Shown: positions 24,851-32,854 of the stretch, one piece after another
Position numbering within the stretch: the stretch's first letter is position 1
Layout of the letters: each line of letters starts with the position of its first letter
Assembly: GCA_964580055.1 (NCBI GenBank)
Contig: CAZOJI010000012.1
Coordinates: 29,802 to 93,801 of the forward strand
Source: JBDGYW01 sp964580055
GTDB lineage: Bacteria; Gemmatimonadota; Gemmatimonadetes; Gemmatimonadales; GWC2-71-9
Length of the DNA stretch: 64,000 nt
Direction: 5' to 3'
The notes under the pieces: model-generated
What the model was told of the DNA's origin: nothing
Database searches by the model: none
Seen by the model: the letters and a program-made list of their open reading frames with translations, nothing else
Position numbers and translations under genes: made by a program

Positions 24851-27400
24851 ATGAGCCCGTTCTCTCGTATCAGAGACCACTATCTGCCTCCCGATCCGGC
24901 GGAGTTCAGACGTCAGGAGCCCCGCAGCGGCCGGATAATAGTGATCGCGCCCACCCGGGCCGCATGCGAGACAATTGAGCTGGCTATGGAGCTCAAGCTG
25001 GAAACCGTCCTGGAACGCGAACATGGCGACGAGATCCGCGATCTGGCCGCCAGGCGTGTCGGTTTTGGAATCGTGGCAGCGACCGGCACCGGCAAGACAC
25101 TCGCCATCAGGCCGATAGCGGAAGAAGCACTGCAAGCGCCGCTCAAGATTGGGGTTGTCAACAGGGAACGCGAGGCCACGCCCGAGACACCAACCTGGAA
25201 TGTAGTTATCGTCACCACTGGAATCGCTCGGCGTTGGTTTCAGGACGAACTGATAGACCGCCGCGACACGATAGTGGTGGATGAGATCCATCAGACCTCG
25301 GCGGAGCTCGAACTCTGTCTCGCACTCGGGAAGAGAGCCGGTTGTCGGTTTATCTGGCTCTCTGCGACGGTAGATCCCTCTTTCTACGCGCGGTACCTGG
25401 ATTCCGTCGAGACTCTGGAAACAACGGTGTTCGACAGGACCCTGGCCGCCACGGTGCTTTACCGTTCCGAGGACCCGTTCGAATTCCTGGACGACCGTTT
25501 TGTGCGGCATGTGATGCGTGAGCAGCGCGGCGTGGCTGTGTTCTTACCGACACGCGCCCAGGTAGAGCAGATTGCTTCGTTGTTGGGTAGACGTTGGAAC
25601 AAACTCAACGCCGCATTCTATCACGGTGGTGAACCAATAAGGGTCATAAGACCGTTCCTCGACGGGACGGCTCCGAAACCATTTGTGCTGGCGATGACAC
25701 AGGCGGGTCAGTCAGCTCTCAATGTGCGTGGATTGGACACCGTAGTGATATCAGATGCCTGCTATAATGTAGTGATCGATCGTGGCCGGAACGTTCTCAC
25801 GAAGCAGCATCTCTCGGCGAACGAGATCCTCCAGATGGCCGGAAGGGTGCACGGCCGAGTCGCGAAGGGTGAGGTGCATCTGCTGACGGATCGCGATATC
25901 GAGTTCGAGACTCTTCAGCCGACAACACCCGAGTTCCAGCTGGCCGGGGACAGCGAGCGGGTGGCGCTGACCGCTGCGGCACTCGGTATCGATCTGTCCG
26001 AGCTGGATTTGCCGGTGCCTCTTGACCGAGTAGCCTACAACAGAGCCGTCGAAGAAATGACCAACCGGGGGCTGATCGAAGACGGTAGGCTCACGGAATA
26101 CGGGCGCGATGTGGAAGCAATGCCCGTAGACAGGCCCTGGGGTGAATTGCTGGTGCATGCCGAGGAACATATCAGCCAATTCGTGGCGGTGATGGCCAAC
26201 ATCGATTCGCTGCATCGCTTGACGCGAGAAGACCCGGATTTGCGCGGTCTGTTCGTTTCCGGAAGCGATCACCTCACGGGATACAACATATACGCTGAAG
26301 CGGTGAACGATTACGGCAGCATCGGTAGGGTGTACGGACTCGAGCGTCACCTGTTCGATGAAACCATTGACGAATGGTCTGAATCTCGTGGCGTACTCGT
26401 CAAGGGAATCGAGGACATAGCCCTCGGCATGGCCTCGGTGATGCGAACTCTGGAGCGGGAGCTTCCGGAAGAGATGCCAAAGGTCACCAGTCAGGTGGTG
26501 AACGGTTTCCGGGACCTGGTTGCGCGCGTGATGCCGTTCACCCTGGTCATGGATGGCGAGACCGCTGCTGGTGAGCGGGTGAAGCTATCGGCTTCGTCGG
26601 TTTGCGGAAGGCACTCAGCTATAGCTGGGACGCTCTCATACTTCGCGGATCGATATGGCACACCGCGCGGCGCAATCGAAGGCACGAGATTGCCCTTGAG
26701 ACTCATCCAGCGCTACGCGAACCGCAGCAAGCCCGAGGTGGAACTCCGCATCCGACGCGGCCGGCCCAGACTGTTCCTGGTGCGCACATCTTGGTACGCC
26801 GGATTCGTGCTCGACCGCGAACGCACCGACATAGGGTACGATTTCCCTGATGAACACGCGGCAGATTTGAGGCGGGAGCTTGCGCGCAAACTTCGCGAGG
26901 GTGTTGCCCCACATCCCAGTAAAGAGCGGGTTTCCAAGAGCGTGCAGAGGATCGACGACTATTGGCGGAAATCGGGTGGTCAGCTGGCCGAAGCGAGTCC
27001 CGGAAAGGTGGAAGCAGAGCTGCTAGCTCAGCTGCAGGATGTCGACAGTTGGGGAGAATTCCAGGATAAGAAGATAGACCTGAACAGCGACCGTTTCGTG
27101 CCGGAGCGGGAAAGGCGGGTCCTCGACGCCCTTCCCAACTCGGTGACGCTACGGGGTGCCAAAATCCCGGTGCGCTACGAGATCGAGGGCGACCAGGCTG
27201 TAGCCAGACTCCGCCTGCGGGCGGCGCTGGCGCGCCGGGTTCGCGAACGTGACCTTCCTGATCTCGACAGGCCTCTGCGGTTCAGCGTGTTCGTCGGCAA
27301 GAGAGAAATGATCTGCGCATCCTCATTTGAGGAAATGCGGGAGCGCCTATGCAATCTGCCGGCCGACCCACGCGGTCGGCGCAGGCGCAGGCGTCGCTAG
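24851..27400 (+). CDS. DEAH-box-like superfamily 2 helicase
   Basis: 849 residues from the ATG at 24851. Motif I ATGTGKT lies near residue 78, motif II is DEIH near 143, motif III is LSAT, and motif VI reads QMAGRVHGR. A winged-helix-like and helical region follows (EMTNRGLIEDGRLTEYGRDVEAMPVDRPWGELLVHA), as in HrpA/HrpB and other DEAH RNA helicases. The C-terminal 250 residues are basic and end in an RRRRRR-like tail. The DEIH box and layout suggest an RNA helicase. The substrate is unknown. Divergent from the symporter with 131 bp between; its stop overlaps the convergent tetR gene by four bases. Confidence 0.85.
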   Translation: MSPFSRIRDHYLPPDPAEFRRQEPRSGRIIVIAPTRAACETIELAMELKLETVLEREHGDEIRDLAARRVGFGIVAATGTGKTLAIRPIAEEALQAPLKIGVVNREREATPETPTWNVVIVTTGIARRWFQDELIDRRDTIVVDEIHQTSAELELCLALGKRAGCRFIWLSATVDPSFYARYLDSVETLETTVFDRTLAATVLYRSEDPFEFLDDRFVRHVMREQRGVAVFLPTRAQVEQIASLLGRRWNKLNAAFYHGGEPIRVIRPFLDGTAPKPFVLAMTQAGQSALNVRGLDTVVISDACYNVVIDRGRNVLTKQHLSANEILQMAGRVHGRVAKGEVHLLTDRDIEFETLQPTTPEFQLAGDSERVALTAAALGIDLSELDLPVPLDRVAYNRAVEEMTNRGLIEDGRLTEYGRDVEAMPVDRPWGELLVHAEEHISQFVAVMANIDSLHRLTREDPDLRGLFVSGSDHLTGYNIYAEAVNDYGSIGRVYGLERHLFDETIDEWSESRGVLVKGIEDIALGMASVMRTLERELPEEMPKVTSQVVNGFRDLVARVMPFTLVMDGETAAGERVKLSASSVCGRHSAIAGTLSYFADRYGTPRGAIEGTRLPLRLIQRYANRSKPEVELRIRRGRPRLFLVRTSWYAGFVLDRERTDIGYDFPDEHAADLRRELARKLREGVAPHPSKERVSKSVQRIDDYWRKSGGQLAEASPGKVEAELLAQLQDVDSWGEFQDKKIDLNSDRFVPERERRVLDALPNSVTLRGAKIPVRYEIEGDQAVARLRLRAALARRVRERDLPDLDRPLRFSVFVGKREMICASSFEEMRERLCNLPADPRGRRRRRRR

Positions 27401-27981
27401 TCAGCCGGTCGGGTGAGCGAAAGCATGGCGAGCCACGCAGCCGAGTAGGCGCCCTCCAGGGCCTTTGGTTCCGTTCCCGCGGCAAGTTGAAAGCCCATGC
27501 CGTCAACCACTGCACCCACGAGTCTTCCGATTTCGGCATCAGGTATGGTCGGCGTCAGGCCAAGTTCGTTGCGCAGCATCGCTGAAAACCGGCCGGCCAG
27601 GCATTCGGCAAACTCGGCACGGAGCCTGTTGGCCAATCCGCCAGTGAGCCGCCCAGCCGCACCCACCAGCGATTGCCACGCCCGAACCGTACCATCCGCT
27701 GACTCAGCGACCAATAGCGACCACGACCGCTCCAGCGCCTCGTTTGCAGATGGAGTCTCAAAGGCCGACTTCCAGCGGCTCGTTCTTTGATCCAACAAAA
27801 GCTCAGCAACCGAGGAAAGCAGTCCCTGCTTGGTCTTGAAGTGATAGTGGACCAACCCCTTCGCTGAACCCGCTGCCTTGGCCACCGCTTCGACGCTAAC
27901 CGATTCGGCCCCTCTCTCCCTTGTCAAAGCCGTCGCACTTTCGAGGATCCTGTGCCTGGCCTTTCCACGTCTTGCCGCCAC
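27397..27981 (-). CDS. TetR family transcriptional regulator
   Basis: 194 residues. The N-terminal helix-turn-helix is typical: ILESATALTRERGAESVSVEAVAKAAGSAKGLVHYHFKTKQGLL. The ligand-binding domain that follows (LLDQRTSRWKSAFE onward) is not specific enough to name a ligand. An imperfect palindrome lies 13 bp upstream of the start and may be its operator. The divergent genes at 28199-30825 (a PAS/Fis regulator and an outer-membrane protein) are the likely targets by position; that is inference. Confidence 0.92.
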   Translation of the reverse strand: MAARRGKARHRILESATALTRERGAESVSVEAVAKAAGSAKGLVHYHFKTKQGLLSSVAELLLDQRTSRWKSAFETPSANEALERSWSLLVAESADGTVRAWQSLVGAAGRLTGGLANRLRAEFAECLAGRFSAMLRNELGLTPTIPDAEIGRLVGAVVDGMGFQLAAGTEPKALEGAYSAAWLAMLSLTRPAD

Positions 27982-27993
27982 GAGCGCCCCCCC

Positions 27994-28011
27994 TGACTGT
28001 CTGTACGGTCA
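27994..28011. promoter_or_regulatory. Candidate TetR operator
   Basis: TGAC and GTCA flank a ten-base centre (TGTCTGTACG), 13-30 bp upstream of the tetR start. The size and the TGAC/GTCA ends fit autoregulated TetR operators. A related half-site, GACGGTCA, recurs at 28071-28078. The palindrome is imperfect and was found by eye. Confidence 0.3.
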
Positions 28012-28198
28012 ATGCGAAGGAATTTCCTCAGACACACGATCAAGATAACTTTGAGCCGAGCTATTGGCCAGACGGTCAGGCTAATGCGCCGCCAGTGACT
28101 GCAAGCCGGTCACGTGAGCTGGTTGCAACGAATGACTCGAATTGAAACCTCATGTGTGTCAGGAGCGTACAGACTTCTGCGTGGCTATTGAAGGTACC

Positions 28199-28642
28199 AT
28201 GACTATGTCATCCGTCTTCTCGCCGCTGGCCCGAGCGGTGCTCGACTCGTTGGCCGAGGGAGTCGTAGTTTTTGACTCTCAAGGCCGCCTCGTTTACACA
28301 AATGGTCCTGCGCAAGCGGCGCTACGGACTGTCTCGCGAGAGGTGAGGTGGTCGGCTGAATCGCTGGTGCCGGAACTCGCGCAGCTTGGCGCGCGCGTTG
28401 CGCCGCTGCGGGTTGGGGAGACTAAGGTGGGCGAGGCAGTGTATTTGCCGGATGCCACCGGGCAGGCCAAAACGCTCGCGGAGAGAGAACGCAGAGCGAT
28501 TCTGCAGACTCTGGAGAACAATGGATGGCGTCTGGCGCAGAGTGCCAGGGCGCTGGGAATATCGCGCACCACATTGTGGCGACGCCTCAAAGAATACGGG
28601 TTACACCGCAGTGGCCGGGGCAAATGGTCACTGCCCTCCTAG
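28199..28642 (+). CDS. PAS-like and Fis-type helix-turn-helix regulator
   Basis: 147 residues from the ATG at 28199, which has GAAGG six bases upstream. Residues 5-50 form a PAS-like fold (LDSLAEGVVVFDSQGRLVYTNGPAQAAL). The C-terminal 45 residues are a Fis/HTH_8 domain (ERRAILQTLENNGWRLAQSARALGISRTTLWRRLKEYG). It looks like an NtrC-type activator without the AAA+ module, so it would act as a simple DNA-binding protein. Its 3' end overlaps the start of the outer-membrane gene by 19 bp. The signal is unknown. Confidence 0.8.
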   Translation: MTMSSVFSPLARAVLDSLAEGVVVFDSQGRLVYTNGPAQAALRTVSREVRWSAESLVPELAQLGARVAPLRVGETKVGEAVYLPDATGQAKTLAERERRAILQTLENNGWRLAQSARALGISRTTLWRRLKEYGLHRSGRGKWSLPS

Positions 28643-30825
28643 CTGGACTCCTCGCATCCGTAGCCCCTCAACAGGGGGAACCCCCGACGTTCAGTGATGC
28701 CGAAACCGCAGAACTGTACGCGAGGGCCCGAGTGCGGCATGTCCGCCAGGACTCGCTCGTGCGCGATTACCGGGCGGAAGTTGAGACACGTATTGACTTC
28801 ACCGCGGGCAAGAGTCGCTTCGCACGTCAGACGGCGTTGATGGCGAGCGAGACACGTGCCAGGATTACGTGGCGCGTGCCAAACGATCTGAAGATAGAGG
28901 TCCTCGGCACACGTGCTGCCGCTCCGGTCCTACGGATGGTTGCAGGCATGGGTGTCTCCGCCGAAGATATCAGCGAGGCGGAGCGTGACTTCGGCCAGGA
29001 GATACCGTTCGATCGGCCGTGGTTCATTCCGCGCTCTATGGGTGACAGCGTGCACCTGATGGGCCTGCCGGAGCACGCTGCGCTGCACCCTCTCGCTACC
29101 GACGCCACAGATCACTATCGCTTCAGCATCACAGACTCGGTGCGAATAACTGTGCCTGGTCGTGAGGTTCGGGCTGTCAAGATGAGGGTGGAGCCAAAGC
29201 ACCTTGGTCCTTCGCTCGTTGCCGGCGACATGTGGATTGACTGGGACACTGGGGATGTCGTTCGCCTGATGGTTGTGTTTGTCGGCGAGTTCATGTGGGA
29301 GCAGGTAGATGGAAACACGCCGGAAGACAGTGCAGAGGCGCGCGAAGGGAACAAATGGGCGCGGCGGTTCTTGAGCGTTGAGGCGGATATCGAATATGCG
29401 CTCATTGAGAACCGCTTCTGGCTACCGCACAGGCAATTGCTGGTCCTCACCGTCCGCATCCCCTGGTTCTTCAACTCCACGATGCCGGTGAGATTCGCTT
29501 CCTCCTTCAGAAACTACGAGGTCAACACGCAACCGCAGCTTCAGTTCGCCGTGCCTATCGACGAGGACGATGATCCCGATCGCGCCAGGACCAAGAGAAG
29601 ATTGCGCATCTCGGCCGGCCGCGCAGCGACCGAGCAGGGTACAAGAGAGGCGAGAATCAGAGACGGCTATTTCCGAACCAATAATTGGGCCAATGGGCGT
29701 TGGGAGATAGAGGTGCCTCCGGTCGACACGCTGCTGAGTTCGCCATGGGACGAAGAGTTCAAACTCGAGTTCGACCGGAGGGAGCAACTGCGATTCAGGG
29801 AGGCCCTCGTCGATCTGGCGGAACTATCGGAGGGCCTGCCGTCCCAGTGGGTCGGCAGGCTTCAACACGGGGTAGCGTGGGAGCGGTTTTCGGACATAGT
29901 GAGGTTCAACCGGGTCCAGGGCATGTCGTTGGGGATGGGATACCAGGTGAGATTCGGGTTGGATTTCACCACCTTGCACGCCACGGCGCGGTTCGGCCTT
30001 GGCGACCTTCGCCCAACGGCTTCAGTCGTCTGGCGCCGTGATGGCCCGGCAGGGAGGCTGGATATCGCGCTTCACCGCGCGGTGTACGAAGTCGAACCGT
30101 GGACGGGAGGACAGTCGGCCGGCAACTCCATGAACGCAACGTTCACTGGCCACGACTATGCCGACTACCACCTCGCCCTTGGTGGCTCGATCACGTATCT
30201 GTGGAACACCGGGCCGTTGCGCGATGTGGAAGTCACCGCGGGGGCAGAAAGGCACCGGTCGATGTCGACTCGAGTGGATGCTCCCGTTCCCAAGCTCTTC
30301 GGCGCCGGGCAGTTTCAACCCAATCCTCCGGTGTCGGGGGGGATCTTTTATCGCGCGGGCTTATTGCGCCCATTTAGGCTCGGTGCAGCATCGATGCTTG
30401 GCGGCGCCGATCTGCTTGGAAACGATTCCCTGCGCTCGGCGCGTGTCTGGGGTCGCGCATCGATACCGCTGCGGTTCTTCCGCCGCACCGGGACGTTGAC
30501 TCTGCGCGCGGGTACGAGCAGTGGCGATCCGTTGCCCCAGCTGGCATTTAGGCTCGGGGGAACACACACTGTTCGCGGCTTCGACTACGGCACGCGGGTC
30601 GGCCGGGATTTCTGGTCGGCTCAGGTGGACATGGCAATGACAAGGTCGTCTGTCTTTTCGCCCGTAGTGTTCTTCGACATTGGCGATACCTTCAGCAACG
30701 ATCCCATGATGGGTGCGGGGGCTGGCATCTCTCTGATCAACGGATTGCTCCGCTTCAACCTCTCCAAGGGCATGAGGCCTGAAACCGCCGTCCGGTTCGA
30801 CTTGCGGTTCAGCGCATCTAGGTAG
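28624..30825 (+). CDS. Outer-membrane protein with C-terminal BamA-like beta-barrel
   Basis: About 733 residues. The ATG at 28624 gives a short signal peptide (MVTALLAGLLASVAPQ). The N-terminal half is a soluble region of beta-rich character (VRDYRAEVETRIDF, MWIDWDTGDVVRLMVVFVGEFMW). The C-terminal half has the alternating pattern of a transmembrane barrel, with the LGGTHTVRGFDYGTRVG segment matching the VRGF motif of Omp85/BamA barrels, and it closes with an aromatic-poor RFDLRFSASR strand. No clear POTRA repeats were seen. It may be an assembly or transport factor. It overlaps the upstream regulator gene, suggesting co-expression. Confidence 0.75.
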   Translation: MVTALLAGLLASVAPQQGEPPTFSDAETAELYARARVRHVRQDSLVRDYRAEVETRIDFTAGKSRFARQTALMASETRARITWRVPNDLKIEVLGTRAAAPVLRMVAGMGVSAEDISEAERDFGQEIPFDRPWFIPRSMGDSVHLMGLPEHAALHPLATDATDHYRFSITDSVRITVPGREVRAVKMRVEPKHLGPSLVAGDMWIDWDTGDVVRLMVVFVGEFMWEQVDGNTPEDSAEAREGNKWARRFLSVEADIEYALIENRFWLPHRQLLVLTVRIPWFFNSTMPVRFASSFRNYEVNTQPQLQFAVPIDEDDDPDRARTKRRLRISAGRAATEQGTREARIRDGYFRTNNWANGRWEIEVPPVDTLLSSPWDEEFKLEFDRREQLRFREALVDLAELSEGLPSQWVGRLQHGVAWERFSDIVRFNRVQGMSLGMGYQVRFGLDFTTLHATARFGLGDLRPTASVVWRRDGPAGRLDIALHRAVYEVEPWTGGQSAGNSMNATFTGHDYADYHLALGGSITYLWNTGPLRDVEVTAGAERHRSMSTRVDAPVPKLFGAGQFQPNPPVSGGIFYRAGLLRPFRLGAASMLGGADLLGNDSLRSARVWGRASIPLRFFRRTGTLTLRAGTSSGDPLPQLAFRLGGTHTVRGFDYGTRVGRDFWSAQVDMAMTRSSVFSPVVFFDIGDTFSNDPMMGAGAGISLINGLLRFNLSKGMRPETAVRFDLRFSASR

Positions 30826-30930
30826 AGGCCCTGGCTCACTAACCGCTGCCTTGAGGCACATATACAACCGACATCCCGCACCAATCAGTCGCAGTACCAT
30901 TTCCTAGAGAGCGAACTAGTTTCCGGACAC

Positions 30931-31635
30931 ATGTGCAAGCGATCGTACCGAAGGGAGAACCAGCTGATTTGGCGTAGGGTCAGTCTCGGATACTGGATTC
31001 CAGCAGCGGTGATGCTGTCGGCTTGCGGCGGCCAGGGCGAGTCGGAACAAGAGGCGCCGGTCGACCCTGTCGAGCTCACTACGCCGTCGGAGGTAGACGA
31101 GTTGCCCCCCAGGCCGGACTACCCCAGATCGCGTCGCGGCCACCTGGTCACCGCTACCGCCGGAGACTACGAGATCGAGGGGAGTTGGCGAACGAGTGCG
31201 GGATTCTGCGAGGATATTGGTGTCATCGAGATGTATGCGGGACCGGACGGCAATGGCGTCGGCCTGGTAATGCACATTCCGGAGTCAGAGCCACTCGGGA
31301 CCTATCCGGTGGTTGCGGCCGACGTTGACTTCCCTGAGGCTCCCGCCGCGCTGATAGCGGCTCAGGTCTTTGACGACCCGGACGCGTACGGGTTCCAGGC
31401 TTACACGGGCGAGATGGAGCTCACGGAGATCGGGGAAAGTGTTAGCGGGAGGTTCGCCACCACCATGCGCGAGATCAGGACGGACATGCTCACGCATTTC
31501 GTTGGCGTCTTTGATGACATAGGGCTGGAGGCGCTGGCCGACGACTATTGTGCGGTCGTGAGAGATTCAACTATCGGTGTCGACTCTGCGACGATCGACT
31601 CGACCGCAATCGATTCCGCGACTGCAGGCAGCTGA
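30931..31635 (+). CDS. Putative lipoprotein
   Basis: Up to 234 residues. A hydrophobic signal segment ends in a lipobox, VMLSAC, followed by an acidic, proline-rich linker and one compact domain (YEIEGSWRTSAGFC to FATTMREIRTDMLTHFVG). The tail holds short DSATIDSTAIDSAT repeats. The ATG at 30931 has no ribosome site, whereas AAGGGAG at 30951-30957 stands six bases before an in-frame CTG (30964) and nine before ATT (30967). A non-standard start giving a 21-residue lipoprotein signal is therefore quite possible. Function is unknown. The next gene starts five bases after its stop. Confidence 0.65.
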   Translation: MCKRSYRRENQLIWRRVSLGYWIPAAVMLSACGGQGESEQEAPVDPVELTTPSEVDELPPRPDYPRSRRGHLVTATAGDYEIEGSWRTSAGFCEDIGVIEMYAGPDGNGVGLVMHIPESEPLGTYPVVAADVDFPEAPAALIAAQVFDDPDAYGFQAYTGEMELTEIGESVSGRFATTMREIRTDMLTHFVGVFDDIGLEALADDYCAVVRDSTIGVDSATIDSTAIDSATAGS

Positions 31636-31639
31636 TCCC

Positions 31640-32836
31640 TTGCCTGAGAAGTACTTTCGCAAAGGATTTGGACTTCGCAAAGCGGTCGCTGACACGCTCG
31701 CTGCGGATTACCACAGCCAACTCGTCGATCGGATACGAGAAAACAATTTCGAGTTGGTTGTCGGCGATCTCACCTTCCGACTTGCCCGCGAATTCGGCTT
31801 CTGTTTTGGTGTTGAAAGGGCGGTGGAATATGCTTACGAGGCGGCAACCAAATTCAAGGGTAAACGCCTCTTTTTGATCGGCGAGATCATCCACAATCCG
31901 CATGTTAACCAAACACTCCGGCAGATGGGCGTTACGTTTTTGGAGCGCGGTGCGGACGGCCGCTTCGACTACTCCTCGATCACCTCTGACGATGTGGTGA
32001 TCATACCGGCTTTTGGCGTCACCACCCAAGACCTGTTGCATCTGCGGAAAAGAGGCTGCGTGTTGGTTGACACCACCTGCGGGTCCGTGCTGAATGTGTG
32101 GAAGCGCGTGGAGCTCTTTGCCAAAGAAGGATTCACCTCTCTGGTGCATGGCAAGTACTTCCACGAGGAAACAAAAGCTGCTGTCAGTCAGATCGAGAAA
32201 CACGAGAACGGCAAATACATAATCGTGCGCGACCTCGAAGAGACAGATACGATCTGCCGGTTCATAGAGGAGGGCGGAGATCCAGAGAATTTGCAGGAAG
32301 AGTTCGCCGATCAGGTATCCGACGGTTTCGACTTCACCCGTGATCTCGAGCGGGTGGGAATCGCGAACCAGACCACGATGCTCGCCTCGGAGTCTTTGGC
32401 CATTGAGTTGCGCGTGAGGGAGGCACTGAGCCGCCGGTATGGCGAGGGCCAGATCGAGGAGCGTTTTCGAGCCTTCGGCACCATATGTACAGCCACCCAG
32501 GAACGTCAGGATGCCGTTCTCGATCTGGTTCGAGGCAGGCTGGACCTGATGCTGGTTATTGGCGGCTACAACTCGAGCAATACAAATCACCTGGCCAAGA
32601 TCTGCTCGGCGCAGTGTCCTACCTTTCACATAGCGGACGCAGCGTGCATAAGCCCGGAGAACAACACCATTCGCCACATGCCGGTGGGCTCGGCGGAAGA
32701 AGTGGAGGTGTCCGGATGGCTCGAGAAAGGTGATAGGGTGATCGGCATTACCGCGGGCGCGTCGACCCCCAACAACAAGATCGGCGAGACGATCGAGAGG
32801 GTTCTGCTCACGCGAGGTCTTCCGGTCTCAGATTAG
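31640..32836 (+). CDS. ispH: 4-hydroxy-3-methylbut-2-enyl diphosphate reductase
   Basis: IspH makes isopentenyl and dimethylallyl diphosphate in the last step of the MEP pathway. The three iron-sulfur cysteines are at about 55 (FGFCFGVE), 147 (DTTCGSV) and 283 (TICTATQERQ), and the substrate-binding GEIIHNPHVN is intact. At 398 residues this is the long form with an N-terminal extension and insert seen in cyanobacteria, Bacteroidetes and relatives, not the roughly 315-residue E. coli form. A TTG at 31640 gives the usual PEKYFRKGFGL start. Convergent with dnaE2, 18 bp apart. Confidence 0.94.
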   Translation: MPEKYFRKGFGLRKAVADTLAADYHSQLVDRIRENNFELVVGDLTFRLAREFGFCFGVERAVEYAYEAATKFKGKRLFLIGEIIHNPHVNQTLRQMGVTFLERGADGRFDYSSITSDDVVIIPAFGVTTQDLLHLRKRGCVLVDTTCGSVLNVWKRVELFAKEGFTSLVHGKYFHEETKAAVSQIEKHENGKYIIVRDLEETDTICRFIEEGGDPENLQEEFADQVSDGFDFTRDLERVGIANQTTMLASESLAIELRVREALSRRYGEGQIEERFRAFGTICTATQERQDAVLDLVRGRLDLMLVIGGYNSSNTNHLAKICSAQCPTFHIADAACISPENNTIRHMPVGSAEEVEVSGWLEKGDRVIGITAGASTPNNKIGETIERVLLTRGLPVSD

Positions 32837-32854
32837 ATCCGTTATCGGGCTTCT

